64,000 nucleotides of DNA from Streptomyces fungicidicus (GCF_003665435.1 NZ_CP023407.1:1922001-1986000); one strand, 5' to 3'; counted from the first letter of the stretch, positions 8,011-15,447 are shown. Notes: generated by a model from the letters alone, not told the origin. Made by a program: numbers and translations.

Positions 8011-8038
8011 CCGGGCCCGCCGTGGCCGGAGGGCCCGG
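8011..8038 (+). terminator. Hairpin between the first small peptide gene and the PatG_C-like gene
   Basis: CCGGGCCC (8011-8018) and GGGCCCGG (8031-8038), an 8-bp perfect stem with a 12-base loop and no T-run. It could act as a partial terminator or RNA stabiliser, letting the peptide gene be expressed above the gene that follows. Confidence 0.5.
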
Positions 8039-8062
8039 CAGAGCATGGGTGAGGAGTGACCG

Positions 8063-9031
8063 ATGGACCCCGAGACCACCGACGTCGTCACGGACGTGAG
8101 CCCTCCGGCGGAGACCGGGGTGCGGCCGGCGTCCGCTCCCAGCCCCGAGGACCCGCGTCCCGCGCCCGGTGAGCCCGCCGTCACCCAGGCCTCCTGCGGA
8201 TGCGGAGGCGGCACAGCCGCCTCCGACGAGGCCGGCCGGGCGTCCGGCGGCGACACCGACGCGGGCTACGTCTACGTCCTGGGCCGGGTCCACGCAGTCT
8301 TCCCCGACCTCTCCGTACAGCACGAGTTCTTCCAGGCGGCGAGCGCCTCAGGCACCGCCGACGCCACCGACGCGGACGCGCTCCACCGCGTCCTGTCCGA
8401 CCCGGAGAACCACTACATCGCGCGGCAGATGTGCTACGTCCTCTCCGTGCAGGGGGTCGACACCTACATCCTGGAGCCCGCCGACCCGGCCGGTCTGGAC
8501 GACCTCGTGGACGCCCTGCGCCCGGTCACCGGCCGGCGCGACCTCGCCGTGGCCGTCGGCCGTCTCGGGCCGGTCGCGCCGCCGGGCACCTGCCAGGGGC
8601 TCTCCGTCCCGCTGGTCCGCGTCGAGAAGATCTGGGCCTTCGACAGCAAGGAGCTGATCCGAGCGGTCGACCGTCCCGACGACACCTCCCGCAAGGAGTT
8701 CGAGAGGACCGCCGGAGCCCTGCTCGACCGGCTGCTCCAGCTCGGCGACAACGCGGGCACCGAACCGGCCGACCGGGCGCTCAACTACCTGGCGGTCAGG
8801 GACCAGGAGATCTACCGGAAGACCCACGAGCGGTACGCCGAGGGCTACACGCTCTCCGCGGTGGAGGCCGGGCCCTCCCGGCTCAGCTCCGGATCGCACA
8901 TCGTCATCACGGTCGTCTTCTCCTACACCCACCGCAGGACCAACGTCACCGAGCAGTGGTCCGCCCGGGTCGGTCTGGCGGGGCTCTTCCCCTTCCGGGT
9001 GACCGCGCTCCAGCCCTACTACGCCCGGTGA
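8063..9031 (+). CDS. Stand-alone PatG C-terminal-domain-like protein
   Basis: A 322-residue protein. Residues 1-65 are Pro/Ala/Glu-rich and probably disordered, with a CGCGGG cluster at 45-50. From about 67 onward it resembles the C-terminal domain of the PatG family of cyanobactin maturation proteins: YVYVLGRV, HRVLSDPENHYIARQMCYV, VQGVDTYILEP, APPGTCQGL, DNAGTEPADRALNYLAVR and VVFSYTHRRTNVTEQW, ending FPFRVTALQPYY. In PatG this domain has no settled catalytic role and sits beside the macrocyclising protease; here it is split off. ATG at 8063 follows GAGGAGTGACC. The protease at 9403 is the likely partner. Family assignment is from memory of the sequence pattern. Confidence 0.8.
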   Translation: MDPETTDVVTDVSPPAETGVRPASAPSPEDPRPAPGEPAVTQASCGCGGGTAASDEAGRASGGDTDAGYVYVLGRVHAVFPDLSVQHEFFQAASASGTADATDADALHRVLSDPENHYIARQMCYVLSVQGVDTYILEPADPAGLDDLVDALRPVTGRRDLAVAVGRLGPVAPPGTCQGLSVPLVRVEKIWAFDSKELIRAVDRPDDTSRKEFERTAGALLDRLLQLGDNAGTEPADRALNYLAVRDQEIYRKTHERYAEGYTLSAVEAGPSRLSSGSHIVITVVFSYTHRRTNVTEQWSARVGLAGLFPFRVTALQPYYAR

Positions 9032-9070
9032 ACCACGAGAGACACGAGAGAGAGGAAGAGGCGAACGGAC

Positions 9071-9259
9071 ATGCGTATCCCCGGATTCGCCGTCGAACCG
9101 GCGGCTCGCGGAGTGAAACCCGGTGATCTGTTCCTCCCCCAGCAGTTCACCTGCGAGGAGGAACTGGCCCCGGTCTGCCGCCACAAGTGCCAGGGCTCCC
9201 ACAACTTCCCCGTGTGCGTGCGGAAGTGCGTGAAGGAGTTCTGCTCGGAGAAGTGGTGA
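9071..9259 (+). CDS. Six-cysteine small peptide, twin CX3C (candidate RiPP or disulfide-rich product)
   Basis: A 62-residue peptide. Residues 1-27 (starting MRIPGFAVEPAARG) look like a leader; residues 28-62 are Cys-rich and basic, with cysteines at 28, 36, 40, 49, 53 and 58. The spacing C-x7-C-x3-C-x8-C-x3-C-x4-C contains two CX3C motifs (CRHKC, CVRKC), the pattern of helical-hairpin disulfide peptides. It lies 39 bp after the PatG_C-like gene, behind an AGGAAGAGG purine run, and a hairpin follows it. No secretion signal is visible. The likely reading is a protease-processed peptide; a small metal-binding protein is the alternative. I know no named family. Confidence 0.75.
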   Translation: MRIPGFAVEPAARGVKPGDLFLPQQFTCEEELAPVCRHKCQGSHNFPVCVRKCVKEFCSEKW

Positions 9260-9274
9260 CCGCGGGATGAGCTA

Positions 9275-9299
9275 CCTCCGGGCCGCACGCGCCCGGAGG
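9275..9299 (+). terminator. Hairpin after the six-Cys peptide gene (attenuator-like)
   Basis: CCTCCGGGC (9275-9283) and GCCCGGAGG (9291-9299), a 9-bp perfect stem with a 7-base loop, 16 bp after the peptide stop. There is no T-run. Position between a small peptide gene and its putative protease fits the partial terminators common in peptide operons. Confidence 0.6.
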
Positions 9300-9402
9300 A
9301 GCGGCACCACCCGACGCCCCGGCGGCCCTCGCCCCGTCCGGCGGGGCCGCGGGGGCGGTGACCGGCCCCACCCGTACCCCGGCCGCAGACGGGAGGGCAC
9401 CC

Positions 9403-10260
9403 GTGGACCCCTTGGACCTGATCCGCCTCACGCCGCTCAGGGCGCGCACCTCCGGCCGGTCCTCGGTCGTCGTCGGCCTGATCGACGGCCGTGTCGCCCC
9501 GGACCACCCCGCCTTCGGGGGCCGCCCGGTGCGGGAACTCGGGCCGGCAGCCCGTGCGGGAACCTGCCACCGTGCCGACGTCTGCTGTGCGCACGGCACC
9601 GCCGTCGCCGCGGTCATCGCCGGGGCCGAAGGCGTCTGCCCCGGCTGCACCCTGGTGTCCCGGCCCCTCTTCACGGACCGGCCGGCCGGCGGCGGACCCG
9701 CGACCTGCCTCCTGGGCGTGCGGACGGCAGAGCTTGCCGAGGCCATCACGGAGACCGTCGACGCGGGCGTCCACGTCCTGAACCTCAGCATGGCCCAGCC
9801 CGCGCCCTCCGGTGCCCGCGACCCCGCTCTGGAGGCCGCCCTCGACCATGCCGCCGACCGGGGCGTGATCCTCGTGGCCGCCGCGGGGAACCAGGGGCGG
9901 CTCGGCTCCTCCGTCCTCACCGGACACCCCTGGGTCGTCCCGGTGACCGCGTACGACCGCGCCGGGCGCCCCATGCCCCAGTCCAACCTGGGCGCGTCCA
10001 TCGGCCGCCATGGAGTCGGCGCCCCCGGCGAGCGCGTCGTGGCGCCGGGACCCGGCGGGCGGCCCCTCGTCCTGAACGGCACGAGCGCCGCCGCGCCGTT
10101 CGTCACGGGTGCGGCCGCCCTGCTGTGTTCGGCGTTCCCGGCGGCCGCCCCGGCGGCCGTACGGCACGCGGTCACCCACGGACCCGGCCCGCGGCACTCG
10201 GTCGTTCCGCCGCTGCTGGACGCGTGGGCCGCCTATACGACGCTCCGCGACCGTTCCTGA
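9403..10260 (+). CDS. Subtilisin-type protease of the PatA/PatG maturation family
   Basis: A 285-residue S8 serine protease without signal peptide, so probably cytoplasmic. From the chosen start the catalytic set is Asp28 (VGLIDG), His64 (CAHGTAVAA), oxyanion Asn163 (AAAGNQG) and Ser228 (NGTSAAAPF). The opening DPLDLIRLTPL and the block SNLGASIGRHGVGAPGE match the cyanobactin-type PatA/PatG proteases, not secreted subtilisins. Six cysteines (55, 61, 62, 79, 82, 102) cluster around the active-site half. GTG 9403 has GGGAGG six bases upstream and matches family starts; an earlier GTG at 9358 adds 15 residues. It probably cleaves the neighbouring peptide(s). Confidence 0.88.
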   Translation: MDPLDLIRLTPLRARTSGRSSVVVGLIDGRVAPDHPAFGGRPVRELGPAARAGTCHRADVCCAHGTAVAAVIAGAEGVCPGCTLVSRPLFTDRPAGGGPATCLLGVRTAELAEAITETVDAGVHVLNLSMAQPAPSGARDPALEAALDHAADRGVILVAAAGNQGRLGSSVLTGHPWVVPVTAYDRAGRPMPQSNLGASIGRHGVGAPGERVVAPGPGGRPLVLNGTSAAAPFVTGAAALLCSAFPAAAPAAVRHAVTHGPGPRHSVVPPLLDAWAAYTTLRDRS

Positions 10261-10322
10261 GCGGTGTGCGTTCCGCACTCCCGGCCGCGGGCGCGGGGGG
10301 CGGGGTCCGGAACCCGGTGGTC

Positions 10323-10940
10323 TCAGGAGCCCAGTGGCTCCAGGTCGTTGAAGTGGAGGGGGTGCAGGATCACGGGCTCGTCCGAGAGCCAGTCGTCCTC
10401 CACGACGTAGTAGCCCTTGGCGCGGCTGCGCCCCTGCGCCCATTCCGTGAGGCTGCGCAGGGCCGCCGCCCCGTCCGAGAAGCTGCGCCAGGCGGTGCGG
10501 CCGGCGCCGAGGCCGTACAGGGCCGCGTGCGCCCCGTCCTTGATCCGGTCCTTGGCGTGGTAGGAGAACCCCGAGGCGTGCCCGGTGTCGAAGTCGGTGA
10601 CCCGAACACCGTTGAGAGCCGTCCGGTTGCGGATCCGTGCGAAGGTGCCCGCCAGTTCACGGGCGTAGTAAAGGATCAGCGCGATGTCCTCGGCGGTGTG
10701 GCCGGCGCGGGTCGCCAGGCCGGGGTGGTAGGCGATCTCCAGCCGCTCGTGTTCGCGCGCCACGAAGAAGTGCTGGACGACCGGATTCCGCTGCCGGAGG
10801 ACCGGAAACTGCACTTGGTGCGGAGGGTAGAGGAACTGCACGTCCTCGATGTACAGGGTCGCCGGCTCGCCCGACGCGAGCTCCACCCGCGCCAGGTATC
10901 GCCGGTGCGCCGTCAGGAATCCCGGAATCACATTGCTCAT
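10323..10940 (-). CDS. Hypothetical protein (205 aa), second gene of a minus-strand pair
   Basis: I do not recognise this protein. It begins MSNVIPGFLTAHRRYLARVEL, has a beta-rich first half (ATLYIEDVQFLYPPHQVQFP, VVQHFFVAREHERLEIAYHPG), then a helical segment and a C-terminal YYVVEDDWLSDEPVILHPLHF. No membrane segment or catalytic motif is evident. The IPGF near its N-terminus echoes RIPGFA in the two peptides of the adjacent locus, which may be chance. The ATG lies 11 bp after the stop of the upstream gene, so the two form an operon pointing toward the protease gene (convergent). Confidence 0.8.
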   Translation of the reverse strand: MSNVIPGFLTAHRRYLARVELASGEPATLYIEDVQFLYPPHQVQFPVLRQRNPVVQHFFVAREHERLEIAYHPGLATRAGHTAEDIALILYYARELAGTFARIRNRTALNGVRVTDFDTGHASGFSYHAKDRIKDGAHAALYGLGAGRTAWRSFSDGAAALRSLTEWAQGRSRAKGYYVVEDDWLSDEPVILHPLHFNDLEPLGS

Positions 10941-10951
10941 TTCGCGCCCCC

Positions 10952-11509
10952 CTATTCTCTGGTGTGGTTGTACTTGAGCACCGCGGCCCTGCTCCCCTTC
11001 GCCACGACCAGGACCTCGTATGCGTCGGCGCCGGACACGAAGACGAATCGCCAAGCGGCTTCGCTCACTTCGTAATCCTGTTCGCGGATCTCCAGCGGCT
11101 CGTCCTCCGGAAGATCGAATTCCTCGATCAGTTCCCGACGAGCGAGATCCACCAGATCGGAGCGCTTCAGCCTGACTTCCTCCTTCGGCTTCTTCTCGCT
11201 CCGCGCGTCCTGCGCCGGCGGAAGCCCGCGGTCGCCGGGGTCCGGCGCCGCGCCGGTCCCAGCGGCGTCGGCGTCCCGCTTCCTGCGCCACCAGGACTTC
11301 GCGTCCCGCAGCGACCGCCAGGTCAGCAGCGCGGCCGCCGCGGTACCGGCGCCCTCCGCCGCGAGGTGCAGCCCGTCGTGCAATGCGGAAGAGTCGTCGC
11401 CGGTTTCACCGTCCGGTACGTCAAGGCCCGCGACATGACCCCCTCGAACAAAATCGAGCACAACTGGATCGACTTCGCTCAGCATTTGTCTCAGTCTTTC
11501 CGACCCCAT
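10952..11509 (-). CDS. Hypothetical protein (185 aa), first gene of a minus-strand pair
   Basis: An unrecognised protein of 185 residues. The N-terminal third has a weak helix (LHLAAEGAGTAAAALLTW) followed by a basic patch (KSWWRRKRD); the middle is Pro/Asp/Lys-rich; the C-terminal 75 residues are charged and alternate helix and strand (LVDLARRELIEEF, AAWRFVFVSGADAYEVLVVAKG). The ATG at 11509 is behind a GGGGGGTGG run. It diverges from the CHAT protease gene with about 150 bp between, a layout often seen in effector and control-gene pairs. That functional link is only inferred. Confidence 0.75.
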   Translation of the reverse strand: MGSERLRQMLSEVDPVVLDFVRGGHVAGLDVPDGETGDDSSALHDGLHLAAEGAGTAAAALLTWRSLRDAKSWWRRKRDADAAGTGAAPDPGDRGLPPAQDARSEKKPKEEVRLKRSDLVDLARRELIEEFDLPEDEPLEIREQDYEVSEAAWRFVFVSGADAYEVLVVAKGSRAAVLKYNHTRE

Positions 11510-11663
11510 GACGCCACCCCCCGCGTTCCGGAACACTCCGGCTCCGCCTTCAGGTCGTTCCCCTCCCCATGACGGGTTAATCGCCTTATGCTGCGGGCAC
11601 ATTCCCTTTCTCGCGGGGCGCACGGCGCACTCTCGGCACACCGGAAACCGTCCCAGGAGTTTC

Positions 11664-12782
11664 ATGACCGCACGGGAATACCGCGCCAGACTGGAACAGG
11701 CGAGAAAGGCACAGGCGGACGCCGAGCGGCGGGCGGCCTCACTGCGGCGGAAGGAGGCCTCGGCCCGTGCCGCCGCCACCCAGCAGCGCGCCTCGGCGGC
11801 ACGTACCCGGAGCGCCGGCATCCGCGACAGCAGGCTCCGCACCGCCGCCCGGCGCGAGAGGGACGCCAACACCGCGGCGCGCGACGCCGCTTCGTGGGAG
11901 GCCCGCGGCGCCCGCCTCGGCACCCGGGCGGCGGCACTGGACGCACTCCGCGCGGAGGCGGAGGCGGAGGAGCGCGAGGCCGTGGAGACGGTACTGCGGC
12001 AGGAACGGCGGGAGGCGATACTGCGGATCGCCTCCGAACAGGCACGGATCGACGCACGACTGACCCTGACGGAGGGGAAGATGAACGACGTCCTGAGGCA
12101 CCTGCGCGCACCCAGGCCGGAGCCCCTGCGGGTCCTGATGCTCGGCGCGGCGGCCGGCGGCGACCTGCGCATCACCCGCGAACAGGCGCGCATCCGCGCG
12201 GCGGTGGAGCGCGCGCTCCACCGCGACCTCGTGGAACTGGACGCCCACCCCGCGGCGACGGCCGCCCACCTCCTCGACGGACTCACCCGGTTCCGGCCGC
12301 ACGTCGTGCACTTCTCGGGTCACAGCGCGGAGGACCTCATCGTCTTCGAGCAGGACACCGACCACTTCCACGACGGCGCCGTCGTCTCCGCCAGGGCCTT
12401 CGCCCGTGCCATCGCCGCGGTGGACGAGCAGCCGCTGCTGGTGCTGCTCAACTCCTGCGACTCCGCTCCCCAGGCGTCCCGCCTGGTCGACACCGTCCCG
12501 CTGGCGATCGGCATGTCGGCGTCCATCGGGGACATCGACGCGATCACCTACGCGGCGCGCTTCTACGCGGCCGTCGCCGACGGCCAGTCGATCCGCTCGG
12601 CTCACGCCCAGGGCCGGGTGGCGATCGAGATGGCGGGCCTCCTCGACCACGACCTGCCCACCCTGTTCCACGCCGGCGACGTCGACCCGTCGGCGGCCTT
12701 CCTCGTCACACCACCCACCACTGCCCCGCCCCCGCTTCCGCACCCGACGGACGAGGACCCCGAAGCCCTGCCCAGCCCGTGA
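11664..12782 (+). CDS. CHAT-domain (caspase-like) protease with N-terminal charged helix
   Basis: A 372-residue protein. Residues 1-145 are Ala/Arg/Glu-rich and predicted to form a long coiled-coil helix. Residues about 152-355 are a CHAT domain: catalytic His220 in VVHFSGHS and catalytic Cys265 in LLNSCDSA, with IGMSASIGD and FYAAVADG.S supporting strands. The last 25 residues are Pro-rich. CHAT domains are C14-clan cysteine proteases; several act in bacterial defence or regulated proteolysis, so this is likely an effector. ATG 11664 has AGGAG before it. It diverges from two unknown genes and sits next to the PatG-like locus. Confidence 0.9.
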   Translation: MTAREYRARLEQARKAQADAERRAASLRRKEASARAAATQQRASAARTRSAGIRDSRLRTAARRERDANTAARDAASWEARGARLGTRAAALDALRAEAEAEEREAVETVLRQERREAILRIASEQARIDARLTLTEGKMNDVLRHLRAPRPEPLRVLMLGAAAGGDLRITREQARIRAAVERALHRDLVELDAHPAATAAHLLDGLTRFRPHVVHFSGHSAEDLIVFEQDTDHFHDGAVVSARAFARAIAAVDEQPLLVLLNSCDSAPQASRLVDTVPLAIGMSASIGDIDAITYAARFYAAVADGQSIRSAHAQGRVAIEMAGLLDHDLPTLFHAGDVDPSAAFLVTPPTTAPPPLPHPTDEDPEALPSP

Positions 12783-12823
12783 GACCGTGACCCGGCGGGC
12801 CACCCCCGCCCCTCGGCCGACGC

Positions 12824-13612
12824 TCAGCCGGAGCGCCGCACGGCCGCCTCGACGGCACCCTCGAACAGCGCCTCCGCCGCCGTGACCACATGGACGAGGG
12901 CGTCCGGGCTCGCCGTCAGCGACTCCAGCAGGGCATCGGCTCCGGTCAGCCCCGCACGGCGGATCAGGCCCTTGTCGTTGGTGACCCACTCGCCGCGCGC
13001 CGCGAGTACCGCGTGGGCGGTCTGGGTCGCGGCGACGGCGATGCTCCCGGCCACCTGGGTGAGCGCGCCCCGGGGAGCGTGCCCGTCCTTCGCGTAGGCC
13101 AGGGTGGCGGTGGCCGTGCCGTGCCAGCGGGGCGGGGCGGACTCGCGCAGTGCCCGCGGATAGGCGGCGGGGCGGGGCAGTTCGCCGCGCAGCACCTCGT
13201 TGACCGCGAGTTCGGCGGCCAGCAGGTACGTCGGGATGCCGGCCAGGTGGAACATCAGCGGCTCGACGCGGAAGCGGCCCTCCGCCGCCTCCGCCAGTTC
13301 GTGCTCGACGACGTCGAGGTCGCGGTAGTGGACGTCGGCCCGGCGCCCGTCGATGGTGAGCCACGCGCCGCCGTTGAAGACGCCGCCGCCCCAGCCGCCG
13401 ATCTCGGAGACCTCGCCCTCCCAGCCGACCGCGCGCAGGTCGTCCGGGTCGAAGGCGCCCCGGTAGTAGACCGCCAGGTCCCAGTCGCTGTCCGGGCGCT
13501 CGGTGCCCTGGGCGCGCGAGCCGCCGAGTGCGACGGCTCGGACGCCGGGGAGGGCGGCGAGCCGGCCGGCGGTCGCGTCGAGGAAGGCCCGGTCGGAGGG
13601 GGAGGGCGGCAC
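12824..13612 (-). CDS. Nucleotidyltransferase-fold protein
   Basis: A 262-residue protein with the DNA polymerase beta-type nucleotidyltransferase signature GGSRAQGTERPDSDWDLAVYY: the GGSxAxGT loop plus two metal-binding aspartates. A third acidic position is likely in DVHYRDLDVVEHEL. The rest is helical, as in aminoglycoside adenylyltransferase-like and MNT-type proteins. The substrate cannot be told. GTG at 13612 is preceded by AGGAG eight bases upstream; the frame extends further but without a site. It is convergent with the CHAT gene, and no HEPN partner is adjacent, so a toxin-antitoxin role is not supported. Confidence 0.85.
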   Translation of the reverse strand: MPPSPSDRAFLDATAGRLAALPGVRAVALGGSRAQGTERPDSDWDLAVYYRGAFDPDDLRAVGWEGEVSEIGGWGGGVFNGGAWLTIDGRRADVHYRDLDVVEHELAEAAEGRFRVEPLMFHLAGIPTYLLAAELAVNEVLRGELPRPAAYPRALRESAPPRWHGTATATLAYAKDGHAPRGALTQVAGSIAVAATQTAHAVLAARGEWVTNDKGLIRRAGLTGADALLESLTASPDALVHVVTAAEALFEGAVEAAVRRSG

Positions 13613-13784
13613 GGCGGCGGCTCCTGGCGGTCGGCGACGGTCGTCCGGGCGGCGGGGCCGGCCCGTGGGCAGCGTACGGGGACGCCCGCGCACGGTCGAA
13701 CGACATACGTGCCCCCCGCCCGCGGCCCGTCCCGCGTGCGGCGCGGGGCGGGCGGGGGCGGCTGAGTTCCCGGGCCGGTCCGGG

Positions 13785-15383
13785 TCAGCGTCCGGACTGG
13801 AGGGCGCTCCAGGTGGCCGGTCCGGCGATGCCGTCCGCCGTCAGACCGCGGCTGCTCTGGTAGGAGACGACCGCGCTCTCGGTGGCGGAGCCGAAGGTGC
13901 CGTCGACGGCCACCGTCCTGCCCAGCGCGGCGGTCAGCGCACGCTGCAGCCGCTTGACCGCCTCGCCCGTGCTCCCGCCGCGCACCGTGACGACCTGGCC
14001 GGCGGAGAGCAGCGCGGTCCATGTCTTCGGGCCCACCGCACCGTCTGCCACCAGCTTCCGCGACGCCTGGAAGGCCTTCACCGCGCTCTCGGTCGCCGGC
14101 CCGAAGCTGCCGTCCACCGTGCCCGGGTCGAAGGACTGGGCCTTCAGCAGCGTCTGCAGCGCCCTGACGTGTTCGCCGGTGGCACCCCTCTTCAGCGTCG
14201 GGTAGGAGCTGAAGCTGATGCCGTCCGTGCTGCCGGCGGTGCCGCCGACCAGCTCCATGTAGTACGCCCAGTTCCAGTGCGCGCCGGGGTCGGTGTGGTC
14301 GTTGTCCGGGAGCTCGCTGTGGCCGCGGATGTGCGTACGGTCCTTGGGGATGCCGTAGGTGTCGCACAGGTGCCGGGTGAGTGCCGCCGAGGAGCGGTAC
14401 ATCGAGTCGGTGAACCAGCTCGGGTCGTCCACCCAGCCCTCGTGCTCGATGCCCAGGGAGGACGAGTTGGCGGAGCGGGCGTGCCAGGCGGTGTCGCGGT
14501 CGCGGACCGTCTGGGTGACCTCGCCGTCCGAGGAGCGGATGACGTAGTGCGCGCTGACCTGGGCGGCCGGGTTCTGGAACCAGCTGATCGCGCCGGCGTA
14601 GGAGCCCTGGGTGACGTGGACGACCACCTTGTCGATGGCCGCGGAGCGCCCGGCCGTGTAGTTGCTCGGCGAGGCGGGCACCCACCGCGCCGGCCCGTAG
14701 TCGGTGCTCTGGACGCCGAAGGAGGCGTCCCCGGCCGACGGGGCGGCGTAGGCGCCCTTGTCGGGGCTGACGCGCCGCCCGACGACCACGATCTCCTCGG
14801 CGCTGTCGGCGCCGCCCGGCCGGGCGAGCAGCCCCTTGGCGAGGAAGTCGTAGACGGTGTCCGCGTAGCGGGCGGCGGCCTGCTTCCCGGCGCCGCTGTA
14901 ACGGGCCACGGCCCGGTACCAGGCGCCCGGGTCGCGGCGCTCGGTGGCGCTCAGCCGGAGGTCGTCGGCATAGGAGCGCAGCACGGCGGCGGCGCCGTCG
15001 ATGTTGGCCGCCGGGTCGGCGCGCAGCTGGGCGAGCGGGCGGCCGGTGAGTTCGGCGGCCTCGCGCAGGGTCCGGTGGCCGGGGTTGTCGACGAGGTGCA
15101 TGACGCCGAAGCCGTGGGCCTGGCTCGGCGCGCCGTTGTGGCCGTCGAGGTGCGTCTCGCTCCAGCCGACGGCGACGAGGAGGTCGCGGGGGACGCCGTG
15201 ACGGGCGGCGGCCTGGGCGAAGTCACGAGCCGAGGGGGCCTGTTGGGCCTGGGCGGCGGCCGTAGGCGCCGGGGAGGGGGCCGCACCGGCGGGCATCGCG
15301 GTGAGGGTGAGCGCGGAGACGGTGGCCGCGACCAGGGTCGCGGTGGTGAGGCGCCGGCGGGTTGCTGCGATGCGCGGGGGCAT
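13785..15383 (-). CDS. Secreted N-acetylmuramoyl-L-alanine amidase with two peptidoglycan-binding domains
   Basis: A 532-residue exported cell-wall hydrolase. Signal peptide to about residue 32 (RRRLTTATLVAATVSALT...AMPAGAAP). Residues about 50-130 form a helical SLT-like region; about 220-370 are an amidase-2 domain with zinc ligands in VVVHVTQGS and the IRGHSELPDNDHTDPG block. Two peptidoglycan-binding repeats follow (LKRGATGEHVRALQ, VRGGSTGEAVKRLQ), each ending G..GPxTW.AL. It cleaves the lactyl-peptide bond of peptidoglycan. The ATG at 15383 has AGGAG upstream. Three GTCATG motifs lie 35-65 bp before the start. Confidence 0.93.
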   Translation of the reverse strand: MPPRIAATRRRLTTATLVAATVSALTLTAMPAGAAPSPAPTAAAQAQQAPSARDFAQAAARHGVPRDLLVAVGWSETHLDGHNGAPSQAHGFGVMHLVDNPGHRTLREAAELTGRPLAQLRADPAANIDGAAAVLRSYADDLRLSATERRDPGAWYRAVARYSGAGKQAAARYADTVYDFLAKGLLARPGGADSAEEIVVVGRRVSPDKGAYAAPSAGDASFGVQSTDYGPARWVPASPSNYTAGRSAAIDKVVVHVTQGSYAGAISWFQNPAAQVSAHYVIRSSDGEVTQTVRDRDTAWHARSANSSSLGIEHEGWVDDPSWFTDSMYRSSAALTRHLCDTYGIPKDRTHIRGHSELPDNDHTDPGAHWNWAYYMELVGGTAGSTDGISFSSYPTLKRGATGEHVRALQTLLKAQSFDPGTVDGSFGPATESAVKAFQASRKLVADGAVGPKTWTALLSAGQVVTVRGGSTGEAVKRLQRALTAALGRTVAVDGTFGSATESAVVSYQSSRGLTADGIAGPATWSALQSGR

Positions 15384-15417
15384 GGGGGCTCCTGGCGGTT
15401 CGGGACAACGGACACAA

Positions 15418-15447
15418 CATGACAGGCGCATGACAATCACGCATGAC
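15418..15447 (-). promoter_or_regulatory. Three GTCATG repeats upstream of the amidase gene
   Basis: CATGAC occurs on the plus strand at 15418-15423, 15429-15434 and 15442-15447, that is GTCATG three times on the amidase coding strand with 11- and 13-bp steps. Near-helical spacing suggests a regulator site; the binding protein is unknown. Confidence 0.4.

Noticed and set aside
9267..11075. A 602-codon plus-strand frame spanning the protease and the unknown pair
   Set aside because: Out of frame with the S8 protease, whose catalytic motifs are clear in the other frame, and antisense to the 205-aa gene.
12824..13612. Nucleotidyltransferase as half of a HEPN/MNT toxin-antitoxin pair
   Set aside because: No HEPN-like gene is adjacent on the same strand; the neighbours are the CHAT gene (convergent) and a secreted amidase.
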